Of a DNA stretch of 64,000 bases, positions 33,301-41,430 are shown piece after piece. This DNA comes from RBG-13-51-18 sp050014095. Its GTDB lineage: Bacteria > Chloroflexota > Dehalococcoidia > Dehalococcoidales > RBG-16-60-22. The notes under the pieces were generated by a model, which was given only the letters and a program-made list of their open reading frames with translations, searched no databases and was not told the origin of the DNA. The translations under genes and the position numbers were made by a program. Positions within the stretch are counted from its first letter, which is position 1. Each line of letters opens with the position of its first letter. The DNA is taken from contig JBEKDZ010000006.1 in assembly GCA_050014095.1 (NCBI GenBank), positions 62,001 to 126,000 of the forward strand. The letters are read 5' to 3'.

Positions 33301-34050
33301 AACGCCGATGAAGCTATGCCAGCGAGAGGGACACTGAAAATTCAAGCCAAAAATTCAACTTTAAAGAAAACGGATATCCCGCTTCTCCCGAGCGGCGACT
33401 ATATACGTATAGATATCGCGGATACAGGTATAGGCATATCCCCGGAACACCTCCAGAGAATATTCGAGCCGTATTTTACCACCAAGCAAAGGGGGAGCGG
33501 CTTGGGACTCACTACCGCTTATTCCATCGTGAGGAATCATGGTGGCACTATCCTCGCCGATTCAATACAGAATAAAGGCTCAACTTTCCATATCTATTTA
33601 CCTGCCACCAAAAAGACCATGAAAGGAGGCAAGAAAATGAAGTCTGTGAGCTCCGGTCAGGCGGGCGGTAAAGTGTTAGTGATGGATGATGAAGAGATAA
33701 TCCGGAAAATGTTGAATAATATGTTAAGTCTGGCTGGCTACACAGTGGAGCTTTCCGCAGACGGTGCTGAAGCTTTAAAAAAATATCAGCAAGCGAAAAA
33801 AGCGGGAGACCCGTTTAATGCCGTTATCATGGACCTGACTATCCCCGGCGGGATGGGTGGTAAAGAAGCGGTGCAAAAGCTGCTGGAAATAGACCCACAG
33901 GCTAAAGTGATTGTCTCCAGCGGCTACGCAACCGACCCCATTATGTCCGAATTTAAGAAATACGGATTTAAAGCCGTTATCGCCAAGCCTTATAGCGTTA
34001 AACAGCTTCAGGAGACATTAAGCGGATTACTAACGGTAAAAAAGAAGTAG
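30349..34050 (+). CDS. Hybrid sensor histidine kinase/response regulator with five PAS domains
   Basis: 1233 residues, no transmembrane segment, so a cytoplasmic sensor. Order: short N-terminal coiled coil (1-45), five PAS domains (about 50-175, 177-295, 300-420, 424-553, 556-680), a GAF-like domain (about 690-848) with cysteines C-x2-C in PGKCTGCQMY, a HisKA domain with phospho-acceptor H875 in GGIAHDFNN, a HATPase domain (NNLVINADEAMP, FEPYFTTKQRGSGLGLTTA) and a C-terminal receiver with D1162 in VIMDLTIPGG. Redox or small-ligand sensing is plausible for the PAS/GAF array. The linker before the receiver carries a strong internal ribosome site and ATG (see findings). No cognate output regulator is adjacent. 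Confidence 0.93.
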   Translation: MKNKKLKYEELEKKLAEAEKLIARLEKSRTTAISSKPDGAIKDTQELAQAYIASEQNFKNSMDASPLGIRIVTEDGALIYANKAILDICGYNTPQELAAVPRSQLYTPESYQAHLERKRKRKLKEYVPLEYEISIRRPDGEVRNLQVYRREVMWGGEQQFMGMYQDITEHKRAEQALRESEEKFHSIVEHSNDGIVFIQDGMIQYCNSKMLEIGSYTQRDVLGKAFIDFVAPEHKEMVLDIYNKRIAGKKTRERYELNMVGKGGRKVYSEVSASLVNFKQNQVDIAIVRDISERKKVEEVLADESTRRRILIEQSRDGIVVLDQDGNVYEVNQRFADMVGYSLEEAHKLHVFDWEFLYTKERVVEMIRTVDEKGDHFETQHRRKDGTIYDVEISTNGAMFAGQKLIFCVCRDITERKRAEKVIHESEERFRTLFETMAQGVIYHDGEGRVISANPAAQRILGLTLDEMIGKTSPDPHRKRLHEDGSTFTSEEHPPIVALRTGKPVNNVIMAIYNPAEEDYRWIINSAIPEFREGEKKPYRVYTTFADITERKRMEQALRESEEKFSKAFVSSPAIVAITTMKDGKYVDINDSYTQTTGYSREELIGKTSMSLNIWANEQDRIRMFRLLNEQGRISKEEFGFRMKSGETRTWLFSAEPISFGGEECLIGVSVDITERKQAEQRINYLNLTLRSIRNVNQLITREKDRDKLLQGICDAFTQTRSFYMAWIVLFDESRHLITYAQSGMHNDFSPVVEAIKQGNLPSCVEKALKNKQVVIIEDPGKCTGCQMYEKSLDYGSMSVRLEYDGNVYGVLCGSLPREMLTDIDEPNLFEEVASDIAFALYNMERESDYRRLEQERLRAAKLESIGTLAGGIAHDFNNLLTGIMGNIGLVKTNISPSDASYEMLDEAEKAALRAKDLTQQLLTFARGGKPVKKSVNIAEIIRESAAFALRGSKAREELSLPDDLWTIDADEGQISQVINNLVINADEAMPARGTLKIQAKNSTLKKTDIPLLPSGDYIRIDIADTGIGISPEHLQRIFEPYFTTKQRGSGLGLTTAYSIVRNHGGTILADSIQNKGSTFHIYLPATKKTMKGGKKMKSVSSGQAGGKVLVMDDEEIIRKMLNNMLSLAGYTVELSADGAEALKKYQQAKKAGDPFNAVIMDLTIPGGMGGKEAVQKLLEIDPQAKVIVSSGYATDPIMSEFKKYGFKAVIAKPYSVKQLQETLSGLLTVKKK
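33622..33639 (+). promoter_or_regulatory. Internal ribosome-binding site and start codon in the hybrid kinase gene
   Basis: AAAGGAGG (33622-33629) followed after 7 bases by an in-frame ATG (33637-33639) in the linker between the HATPase and receiver domains. Translation from here would yield a free 137-residue receiver protein (to 34050) in addition to the full-length hybrid kinase. Confidence 0.5.
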
Positions 34051-34084
34051 GGGTAAAAAAAATCTTACGCCTACAAAATAATAT

Positions 34085-34327
34085 TTAGAATGGCCAGCCT
34101 ATATAAATGATAGCAAAAATAGCGTGCACGGCTACGGATATCCAAAAAATCCACCAGATATAACAGTGCAGCTTGAAATATCGCTGATACCATCGGTACT
34201 TCATCAGGTTCTTGCCCAGCTTTGAGCCCGACAAACACCGGCAGGAAAAGAAAATCAGGAGACCAGTGACCAGGTTCACAATGCCCAGGATAAATAACAC
34301 CCTTGTCGCTGCTAATGTACTAATCAT
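34085..34327 (-). CDS. Small two-helix membrane protein
   Basis: 80 residues with two hydrophobic helices (about 8-28 and 56-78) joined by a basic loop (KLGKNLMKYRWYQRYFK). Histidines sit at the start of helix two (KLHCYIWW) and within it (AVHAIFAI); a heme or quinone link is possible but unproven. AAAGGAG lies 6-7 bases before the ATG. It follows the cupredoxin lipoprotein gene by 22 bases on the same strand, so the two probably form an operon and may act together at the membrane. Confidence 0.75.
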   Translation of the reverse strand: MISTLAATRVLFILGIVNLVTGLLIFFSCRCLSGSKLGKNLMKYRWYQRYFKLHCYIWWIFWISVAVHAIFAIIYIGWPF

Positions 34328-34349
34328 CGGTCTCCTTTCTTACACTGGC

Positions 34350-34754
34350 TTATTGTACAATTACCGTTCCATGCATACTGGTGTGGATAGAACAGTGATA
34401 TTCAAAAGTGCCCGCCTGGGTAAAGGTAAAGCTAAAACTGCCGCCGTTGGATAAAGTACCGCTATCAAATACGCCCGTCTGGGAGGTTACAGTGTGATTA
34501 ACCGAATCCTTGTTCGTCCAGGTGACTGTGGTGCCTATAGCTGTTGTAACTGTGTCCGGGGAGAAAGCGAAGTTTTCGATGGAAATATCCGGCCCCGGCT
34601 TGAAGTCCGAACCAGTGGTGCCGCCGGGCGGTGGTTTTGTCTGGCTATCCGTATTAGGCGCCGTCGTCGTGGAAGAAGTACCGCAGGAAGTGACTGCCAA
34701 TAGACCGGACATCAATAGACCAGCTAATACAATAAACAGTAATACTTTTTTCAC
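34350..34754 (-). CDS. Cupredoxin-domain lipoprotein
   Basis: 134 residues. A signal peptide with lipobox VTSC (acylated C24) is followed by a Thr/Pro/Gly-rich linker (25-55) and a plastocyanin/azurin-type domain. The type I copper ligands are H87 (VNHTV), C121, H124 and M127 in YHCSIHTSM, a complete set. Expected to be an electron carrier or copper protein on the outer face of the membrane. It lies beside superoxide dismutase, FprA and a small membrane protein, so a part in oxygen or radical handling is suggested by context. Confidence 0.9.
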   Translation of the reverse strand: MKKVLLFIVLAGLLMSGLLAVTSCGTSSTTTAPNTDSQTKPPPGGTTGSDFKPGPDISIENFAFSPDTVTTAIGTTVTWTNKDSVNHTVTSQTGVFDSGTLSNGGSFSFTFTQAGTFEYHCSIHTSMHGTVIVQ

Positions 34755-34795
34755 AATTTACCTCCTCGCAATTCTACCTTTTTAGTAGAAGCAAA

Positions 34796-35374
34796 CTATT
34801 TTATCCGGTTTTCCGCTGCTTTCCAGTCGATGTTTTTAAAGAACGCCGCTATATAGTCGGCACGCTTGAGGCCGTAGTCAGTCATGTAAGCATGCTCGAA
34901 AACATCCATCACCAGGATAGGTTGGCAGACGGCCAGGTGTCCGACGTCATGCTCGTTAATCCACTGGTTAAAAAAACGGCAGGCCGGAACATCATAATAG
35001 AGTACGACCCAACCGATACCCCTCATCGCACCGGTGGCGCGGAAATCCTGCTCCCAGGCTTCATAACTGCCAAAAGATGCTGCAATCATCTTCCCCAGAA
35101 CGGCGGACTTAACCAGGGCGCTTTTACCGCCCAGATTTTCAAAATATAACTCATGGAGGCGCATGCCGTTGAACTCCCAGCCGAAGCGGCGCTTCAGCTC
35201 GGCATATTCCGGGGTGGCTGTCTTGCCGTCTTTGAGCATCGCTGCCAGGGCATCGGCGAGTTTATTCGTGTTGGTCACATAGCCCTGATAGAGTGTAAAG
35301 TGGTTGTTTAAAAGTGTGTTGCTAAAGCCTTCCATACCGATGAGCTTGCTATAGTCCTTCGCTGTGTATGCCAT
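34796..35374 (-). CDS. sod: Superoxide dismutase, Fe/Mn type
   Basis: 192-residue enzyme converting superoxide to hydrogen peroxide and oxygen. Metal ligands: H25 (NNHFTLYQGYV), the H in MRLHELYFENLGG, and D and H in VMDVFEHAYMTDY. Length is standard. The usual DVWEHAYY signature has Phe for Trp and Met for the second Tyr, and the QxG hydrogen-bonding pattern (GIGWVVLYY) is altered, so metal preference is not clear. It is part of a minus-strand oxidative-stress group with FprA and a small protein. Confidence 0.93.
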   Translation of the reverse strand: MAYTAKDYSKLIGMEGFSNTLLNNHFTLYQGYVTNTNKLADALAAMLKDGKTATPEYAELKRRFGWEFNGMRLHELYFENLGGKSALVKSAVLGKMIAASFGSYEAWEQDFRATGAMRGIGWVVLYYDVPACRFFNQWINEHDVGHLAVCQPILVMDVFEHAYMTDYGLKRADYIAAFFKNIDWKAAENRIK

Positions 35375-35408
35375 TTTCCTCCTCCTCTGATACGTTCGAT
35401 AAAAATTG

Positions 35409-35651
35409 TTATATTTTATCTAGGAACTGTTTAGACTGGTAGTCCCATTCTACCGACTCGATATCGACCGAGCTGCCCTTTTTACCGGTCGCGGCACCCA
35501 CGCGCACGCTACCCCCGGCCCCCTCGAAGTAAGCGTTACAGTTATCTTCCTCCTTCAGTTCCAGTCCGTAGCCTTTGGGTCCAAAAAAGTTAACGGCGCG
35601 TTTGATCACCTCCGGCGGTTTAAGTTTGGACTCCTTAGAAATTTTCAACAT
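35409..35651 (-). CDS. Conserved small protein of unknown function
   Basis: 80-residue soluble protein between fprA and sod: helix (PPEVIKRAVNFFG) then beta-like strands (GLELKEEDNCNAYFEGAGGSVRVGAA). No enzymatic motif. AAAGGAG sits 6 bases before the ATG (GAAAGGAGCAGCATG). Placement among oxidative-stress genes suggests a related role, but that is inference only. Confidence 0.75.
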   Translation of the reverse strand: MLKISKESKLKPPEVIKRAVNFFGPKGYGLELKEEDNCNAYFEGAGGSVRVGAATGKKGSSVDIESVEWDYQSKQFLDKI

Positions 35652-35677
35652 GCTGCTCCTTTCATCACGACCTTTTT

Positions 35678-36862
35678 TTACTTTAGTCCGGCTTCTTTAT
35701 GTTTAGCGGCGATTGTGTCCGCCAGTTTTTCCAGAGCCTGGAAATCCGCTTCCTTGGGGTAGCCTTTAATGATTACGGGGGGCAAAATTTCTACTTTGAG
35801 ATTGGGCAACATTGCGGCGAGCTGCTCCACCGTTCTGCCGCCCCAGCCGTAGGAACCGATGATAGAGGCGAATTTTGCCTTGGGTTTGATAGCATTGGCT
35901 AAGAAGGCAGCGTAAGCCGCATTAGGATGGGGTCCGGTGAGGACCGTAGGCGTGCCGATAACGATAGTAGCAGCATCGACTAAAGCGGCTGCCAGCTTGC
36001 CAATATCGGTCACGGTAAGGTCGAACTGCTTGACGGTTACACCTTGGCGGGAGAGGGTTTCTACGAGGTAGGCGACCATGCGGCGGGTGCTGCCGTGCAT
36101 GGAGACATAGGGTATTACCACGATATTGCCTGGCTCGTCATAAGCCCAGCTGCGGTAAGCGTTAATAATAAACTCCGGTTTATCGTGCATGGGGCCGTGG
36201 CTGGGGGCGATGATATCTATTTTATAGTCCTTTATTTTCTCCAGGTTTTTCTGAATCTGGAGGCGGAAGGGCATCATAATTTCCGCCCAGTAGCGCTTGG
36301 CGGCTTCGTACTCCTGGCCGGCGTCGCGTACAAATATATCCGTGGTGGCGATATGCGACCCGAAGAAATCGCAGGGGAAGAGGATTTTATCTTCCTGTAA
36401 ATAGGTGAGCATGGTCTCGGGCCAGTGCACCCAGGGGGCATGTATAAACTCCAGCGTCCTGTTTCCCAACGAAATAATTTCCTTGTCAGCGACGGTTTTG
36501 AAACTATCTTCGGCTACCATAAAGCGGTCGATGAGCATGGTCTTACATTTATCGGTGCAGACGGCTTTAGCCTCCGGGTATTTAGCCAGCACTTCACGGA
36601 TGCTGCCGGAATGGTCAGGCTCGGCATGGTTAAAAATAACGTAGTCGATGTGTTTAATGCCGAGCTGGTCGAGGTTATTGAGCAGCACGTCCTTCATCGG
36701 CGGGTCAACGGTATCGATGAGGGCGGTTTTCTGGCTACCTTTGATTAAATAGGCATTATAGCTGGTGCCATCGGGGAGGGGAATAAGGGAGTCGAACAGG
36801 CGCCTATCCCAGTCGATAGCGCCGACGTAACAGACATCTTTTTTGATTTCTCTTGGTTTCAT
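35678..36862 (-). CDS. FprA-family A-type flavoprotein (flavodiiron protein)
   Basis: 394 residues from the ATG at 36862, which has AAAGGAGGG directly upstream; the frame is open to 36919 but the extra residues are atypical. The metallo-beta-lactamase-like half holds the di-iron ligands HAEPDHSG and later His/Asp positions (APWVHWPETM, DFFGSH, PSHGPM). The C-terminal flavodoxin half begins VVIPYVSMHGSTRRMV. Such enzymes reduce oxygen to water or nitric oxide to N2O in anaerobes. It starts a minus-strand group with a small protein, SOD, the cupredoxin lipoprotein and a membrane protein. Confidence 0.95.
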   Translation of the reverse strand: MKPREIKKDVCYVGAIDWDRRLFDSLIPLPDGTSYNAYLIKGSQKTALIDTVDPPMKDVLLNNLDQLGIKHIDYVIFNHAEPDHSGSIREVLAKYPEAKAVCTDKCKTMLIDRFMVAEDSFKTVADKEIISLGNRTLEFIHAPWVHWPETMLTYLQEDKILFPCDFFGSHIATTDIFVRDAGQEYEAAKRYWAEIMMPFRLQIQKNLEKIKDYKIDIIAPSHGPMHDKPEFIINAYRSWAYDEPGNIVVIPYVSMHGSTRRMVAYLVETLSRQGVTVKQFDLTVTDIGKLAAALVDAATIVIGTPTVLTGPHPNAAYAAFLANAIKPKAKFASIIGSYGWGGRTVEQLAAMLPNLKVEILPPVIIKGYPKEADFQALEKLADTIAAKHKEAGLK

Positions 36863-37036
36863 GTTCCCTCCTTTTACAATGTTATATATTGAAGCATTAC
36901 AATAGATATAATGCAACATTCAAACAAAAGAAAATAGGAGAAAAGTCACAAAGAGATACAGGAAAAATCAAGATACAAGAGATAAGAACCAAACAAAACT
37001 CAAGGTTTGAGGTACAAACTCTATTATGGTTTTCGG

Positions 37037-37408
37037 CTATTTGTTGCCATAAGAATCCAGGAGCTTTTCCGCTTCTTCCATCGTTGCAACGATATTAGGA
37101 TTATAATCGACAGCCTTTCCCGTTCGGCTAAATTGCAGGTTGGTCAACGCAGCTTTGCCTTCCACGCGAATACCATGCCTTATGCCGGACTGTTTAAAGA
37201 AAGCCTGACCACGCGCCACTTCATCGAGCGCGTCCTTCCCGACCGGGTTAAACTTTGAGAGGTCGGTAATTACATCGAATCCCGGTTTAAGCTTCTTGGC
37301 TTCTTCGATTGTTTTATCGGTACAGGCTTTCATCTCATCATAATGAAAGAACCCAACGAGAATAACATACAACCTGTTTTTCTGAACATCGGCTTTGATG
37401 GTATACAA
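37037..37408 (-). CDS. STAS/SpoIIAA-like protein
   Basis: 123-residue single-domain protein with the alternating strand-helix pattern of the SpoIIAA-like (STAS-related) fold: NRLYVILVGFFHYDEMKACTDKTIEEAKKLKPGFDVITDLSKF, later AALTNLQFSR and TMEEAEKLLDSYG. No catalytic motif. TTG start with AAAGGAG 7-8 bases upstream. It faces away from the toroid-fold gene across a 240-base AT-rich promoter region. Function unknown; lipid-binding or signalling roles exist for relatives. Confidence 0.7.
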   Translation of the reverse strand: MYTIKADVQKNRLYVILVGFFHYDEMKACTDKTIEEAKKLKPGFDVITDLSKFNPVGKDALDEVARGQAFFKQSGIRHGIRVEGKAALTNLQFSRTGKAVDYNPNIVATMEEAEKLLDSYGNK

Positions 37409-37647
37409 ATCTAACTCCTTTCCGAGCTTGGCTCATTCATTTGTCGGAAACATCGATTTCGGATTAATTGTTAATAATATTTTTACTAAAAAATTCTACA
37501 CCGTTACGAGTAATATATCAAGAGAAAAGTTTCAACTTAAAAAATATTTTTATCTTTACCTCCAGCCTGAAAAGCGCTAAAATATAAATGTCAGAACAAC
37601 TTCACCCTAATGCCGAGAAAGCTTTAGATTAGCAGGCGTGATGAATC

Positions 37648-38556
37648 TTGGATAAAAAAGTCCTGGATTGGTTACTGGAAGGCCCTCCGTGGCTTAAATA
37701 CGCCGTGGAACTCCAGCTGCTAGATGCCAAGCCGGATATTAAACCAGCACTCCAGGATAGCTCCGTCCAAAAAATCATCAGCCGTCTCAAGAGCCAAGCT
37801 GCCGGCGTCCCAGCTATAAAGTCCGGTCAAGTGCATTACACTGAAATAGGCAAAGCTTACTGGGACCTATTTTTCCTGGCGGATATCGGATTCACTATTC
37901 GCGGTACCGGACTGGAAGCCGAAGCAGAGGAGATATTCCGGTATCAATCGCGCGACGGCACATTTACCATTCCTCCTAACGTAAAGGACAACTATTTCTG
38001 TATGTCCGCGATACTCATCTCCTCACTGGCGAAGATGGATTACCACGATGACCCGCGGGTGATAAAATACATACGAGCGGCAATGGGCTCGCAAATGACT
38101 AGCGGCGGTTGGGACTGCTATGGAGAAAGCTTAAGCTCTAGTTTATCCTGCCCAATGGACGATATGAATATCCTCATGCTGCTCGGGCAATATCCGGACT
38201 ATCGCGAGAATCCCAAACTAGATAAAGCCATCGACCACCTGCTGGCGCATTGGGAGATGAGGACGAATTTTTACGGGTTCGGAGTGGGGAAGCGCTTCCG
38301 CAGCCTGCAATACCCGGCAGTGAAATACGGCATTCTACGGGTGCTGGATGCGCTTTCGTTCTACCCCTATGCTGTAAAGAGCCTGGCTTATCAAAGCATG
38401 CTGGACTTCGTCCGCGCTAAAGCCGTTAACGGCCGTTTTTTTGCGGAGTCTACGGATGCAGCCTTTGCTGACTTTGATTTTAGCCAGACGAAAGAGCCCA
38501 GCCGCTGGATTACGTTTTTAGTGAATAGAATTGTAAAGAGAATCGCGCAAGAATAA
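37648..38556 (+). CDS. Alpha/alpha-toroid (terpenoid cyclase/prenyltransferase-like) protein
   Basis: 302 residues rich in helices with repeated aromatic turns (RYQSRDGTFTIPPN, TSGGWDCYGE, MRTNFYGFGVGKRFRSLQYPAVKYGILRVLDALS), the pattern of squalene-cyclase/prenyltransferase toroid folds. The DxDD cyclase motif is absent and Cys residues (CMSAIL, WDCYG, LSCPMDD) are present, so it may be an uncharacterised member and not a cyclase. TTG start. It precedes purSL by 18 bases, so the two may be cotranscribed, though no functional link is known. Confidence 0.65.
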   Translation: MDKKVLDWLLEGPPWLKYAVELQLLDAKPDIKPALQDSSVQKIISRLKSQAAGVPAIKSGQVHYTEIGKAYWDLFFLADIGFTIRGTGLEAEAEEIFRYQSRDGTFTIPPNVKDNYFCMSAILISSLAKMDYHDDPRVIKYIRAAMGSQMTSGGWDCYGESLSSSLSCPMDDMNILMLLGQYPDYRENPKLDKAIDHLLAHWEMRTNFYGFGVGKRFRSLQYPAVKYGILRVLDALSFYPYAVKSLAYQSMLDFVRAKAVNGRFFAESTDAAFADFDFSQTKEPSRWITFLVNRIVKRIAQE

Positions 38557-38574
38557 GGTAAAGAAGGGAAAGCT

Positions 38575-41424
38575 GTGTATCGCATAGAGGTCTCGGTCAA
38601 AGAAGGTTTCGCCGACCCGCGTTCCGAAGGACTGCAAAAGGATATCCTCGACCTCGGCATCAAGTCCGTTAATCGCGTAAGAGTTAGCAGCATTTATCTG
38701 CTCGAAGGTAAACTCGACGATAATGAGCTTCTAGCCATCTGCCGGGAGCTGCTCGCCGACCCAATTGTAGAGGAGTATACCACCCAGGAAAGCCCCGCCC
38801 CGCCCGGCGCCCGTCTGGTGGAGGTTGCTTACAATCCCGGGGTTATGGACCCGGTGGAAGACAGCGTAAAAAAAGGCATCCGAGACCTCGGCATAACCAC
38901 CATCAGCGCCGTCAGGACAGCCAAAAAATACCTGCTCTGGGGCGATGTTTCCGACGATACCCTAAAGTCCATCTGCGATAAACTGCTGGTCAACAGCATC
39001 GTCCAGCATATCGTCGCCCATAAAGAAGCGGTGGCACTACCCTCCGCCACCTATAAATTCAAGCTGGAAAAGATTGATATCGCCGCCATGGACGATACAG
39101 CTCTGATGGAATTGAGTAAAGGCAGGTTCTGGCTGAACATCCAGGAGATGCGAATTATCCAGGACTATTTTAAAAAGTTGGGCCGCCAGCCTACCGATGT
39201 CGAGCTTGAAACGCTGGCGCAAACGTGGTCGGAGCACTGCATCCACAAGACCTTTAAAGCCAAAATCACCCTCGGTAAAAAGACTATCGATAATTTAATG
39301 AAAAGCACCGTGATGAAGGTAACCCGGGAGCTGAATAAACCGTGGTGCCTTTCTGTTTTTAAAGATAACGCCGGCGTTATCGACTTTGATGGACGGTATG
39401 CCGTCTGTTTTAAAGTGGAGACGCATAACCACCCCTCGGCAGTGGAACCTTACGGCGGGGCGGCGACGGGCATCGGCGGGGTTATCCGCGACCCGCTGGG
39501 CACGGGACTGGGCGCTAAACCGATTCTTAACACCGATGTTTTCTGTTTCGGTCCGCCGGACTATCCCTACGACAGACTGCCTAAAGGCGTGCTCCACCCG
39601 CGGCGCATTTTCAAGGGCGTGAGGGCGGGTGTGGCCGACTACGGCAACCGTATGGGTATCCCCACCTCCAATGGCTCGATATTCTTCGACGAGCGTTACG
39701 TAGGGAACCCACTGGTCTACTGCGGCACCGTGGGAATAATGCCGAAAGACAAAAGCCAGAAGGGACTGCAAAAACCCGGCGACCTCGTGGTGGTGGCGGG
39801 GGGCAAGACGGGACGCGACGGCATCCATGGTGTTACCTTTGCCTCCGGCGAGCTCGATAAAGAGTCGGAAACGTTATCCCAAAGCTCGGTGCAAATAGGC
39901 AATCCGATTGTGGAAAAGAAAGCGCTGGACGCTATTTTACAGGCGCGCGAGTTGGGGCTGTACAGACGCATTACCGATTGCGGGGGAGGTGGTCTGTCCT
40001 CGGCGGTGGGCGAAATGGCGGAAGAAACCGGCGTACACGTCAATTTAGAAAAAGTGCCGCTGAAATACTCCGGCCTCTCTTATACCGAAATATGGGTATC
40101 CGAATCGCAGGAGCGTATGCTGCTGGCCGTGCCGCCGGATAAAGTCGAACGGCTGATGGCAATCTTTAAAAAAGAGGACGTGGAAGCCAGCATCATCGGC
40201 GAGTTCACCGCTAATCGCCGACTCCAGCTTTATTATGACGGCAACCTGGTGTGCGACCTGGATATGGAGTTCCTGCACAACGGCTTGCCCCAGCTTGAGC
40301 GTGATGCTTTATGGCAACCACCCCTTAACCCTGAACCAAATTTCACCCAGCCCCCTGACCTCACGGAAGAGCTGAAAAAGATACTAGGCTCATGGAACGT
40401 TTGCAGCAAGGAATGGGTCATCCGCCAGTACGACCATGAGGTGCAAGGTACCAGTGTGCTCAAGCCGCTGGTGGGCGCCGCTAACGACGGCCCCGGCGAT
40501 GCCGCTGTCATCCGGCCGCTAGCAGATTCTAAAAAAGGGATTATTATCTCTAATGGCATCAATCCCAAGTACGGTGATATCGATACCTACTGGATGGCGG
40601 CTTCCGCCATTGATGAAGCGTTAAGGCAGATTATCGCGGTAGGCGGCAATCTGGACGAGGTGGCTTTACTGGATAACTCATGCTGGGGCAACCCGGAAAA
40701 ACCCGACCGGCTGGGGACTTTAGTAAGAGCCATGCAGGCCTGCTATGACATCGCCAGCGTTTACGGCACGCCGTTCATCTCCGGCAAGGACAGCCTCTAT
40801 AACGAGTACGAAACCGGCCAGGAAAGTATCTGTATACCGCCCACTTTGCTTATCTCCGCCATGGGCGTGATGGATGATATTGATAAAGCCGTCTCCATGG
40901 ACTGTAAGGAGGCAGGCAACCTGATTTACATTATCGGCGCAACTTATAGGGAACTAGGCGGCTCGCATTATTACGCAACGCACGGCTATATCGGCAACAG
41001 CGTCCCTAAAGTCCACCCGGAGAAAGGCAAAAAGTTAATGAATGCTCTCGCGACAACTATAAAAAAGGGACTGGTTAAAGCCTGCCACGACCTTAGCGAG
41101 GGGGGAATCGGGGTAGCGGCGGCAGAGATGGCTTTTGCCGGCGGACTCGGCATGAAAATGGAATTAAAGAATGTACCTTTAGCCGAACCCATCGAGCGCG
41201 ATGACTTTATTTTATTCTCGGAGTCCAATACCCGCTTCCTGGTAGAGGTAGTGCCCAAAGACAAGCAATTGTTTGAAAAAGTTTTATCCGGCCTGGACTT
41301 TGCGGAAATAGGGCGGGTAACCAAGGATAAAAAGCTGGAAGTAATCGGGCGCAACGGTAGGGCTATCCTGACGGCCTCTATTGGTGAACTGAAAGAAGCG
41401 TGGCAGAAACCCTTAAGATGGTAG
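38575..41424 (+). CDS. purL: PurS-PurS-PurL fusion, phosphoribosylformylglycinamidine synthase
   Basis: 949 residues, GTG start with AAGAAGGGA upstream. Residues 1-80 and 82-158 are two PurS-like domains in tandem (YRIEVSVKEGFADPRSEGLQKDILDLGI and VEVAYNPGVMDPVEDSVKKGIRDLGI), followed by a full PurL synthase domain from about 165: ETLAQTWSEHCIHKTFKAKI, KVETHNHPSAVEPYGGAATGIGGVIRDPLGTG, GGGGLSSAVGEMAEETGV. It makes FGAM from FGAR with ammonia delivered by PurQ, encoded at 42037. In most Gram-positive-type systems PurS is a separate 80-residue protein; here two copies are built in. Confidence 0.95.
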   Translation: MYRIEVSVKEGFADPRSEGLQKDILDLGIKSVNRVRVSSIYLLEGKLDDNELLAICRELLADPIVEEYTTQESPAPPGARLVEVAYNPGVMDPVEDSVKKGIRDLGITTISAVRTAKKYLLWGDVSDDTLKSICDKLLVNSIVQHIVAHKEAVALPSATYKFKLEKIDIAAMDDTALMELSKGRFWLNIQEMRIIQDYFKKLGRQPTDVELETLAQTWSEHCIHKTFKAKITLGKKTIDNLMKSTVMKVTRELNKPWCLSVFKDNAGVIDFDGRYAVCFKVETHNHPSAVEPYGGAATGIGGVIRDPLGTGLGAKPILNTDVFCFGPPDYPYDRLPKGVLHPRRIFKGVRAGVADYGNRMGIPTSNGSIFFDERYVGNPLVYCGTVGIMPKDKSQKGLQKPGDLVVVAGGKTGRDGIHGVTFASGELDKESETLSQSSVQIGNPIVEKKALDAILQARELGLYRRITDCGGGGLSSAVGEMAEETGVHVNLEKVPLKYSGLSYTEIWVSESQERMLLAVPPDKVERLMAIFKKEDVEASIIGEFTANRRLQLYYDGNLVCDLDMEFLHNGLPQLERDALWQPPLNPEPNFTQPPDLTEELKKILGSWNVCSKEWVIRQYDHEVQGTSVLKPLVGAANDGPGDAAVIRPLADSKKGIIISNGINPKYGDIDTYWMAASAIDEALRQIIAVGGNLDEVALLDNSCWGNPEKPDRLGTLVRAMQACYDIASVYGTPFISGKDSLYNEYETGQESICIPPTLLISAMGVMDDIDKAVSMDCKEAGNLIYIIGATYRELGGSHYYATHGYIGNSVPKVHPEKGKKLMNALATTIKKGLVKACHDLSEGGIGVAAAEMAFAGGLGMKMELKNVPLAEPIERDDFILFSESNTRFLVEVVPKDKQLFEKVLSGLDFAEIGRVTKDKKLEVIGRNGRAILTASIGELKEAWQKPLRW

Positions 41425-41430
41425 GAGAGT

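Noticed and set aside
37588..37632. 14-codon ORF (MSEQLHPNAEKALD) upstream of the toroid-fold gene as a leader peptide
   Set aside because: No ribosome site, no run of a regulatory codon and no attenuator hairpin; too short to support.
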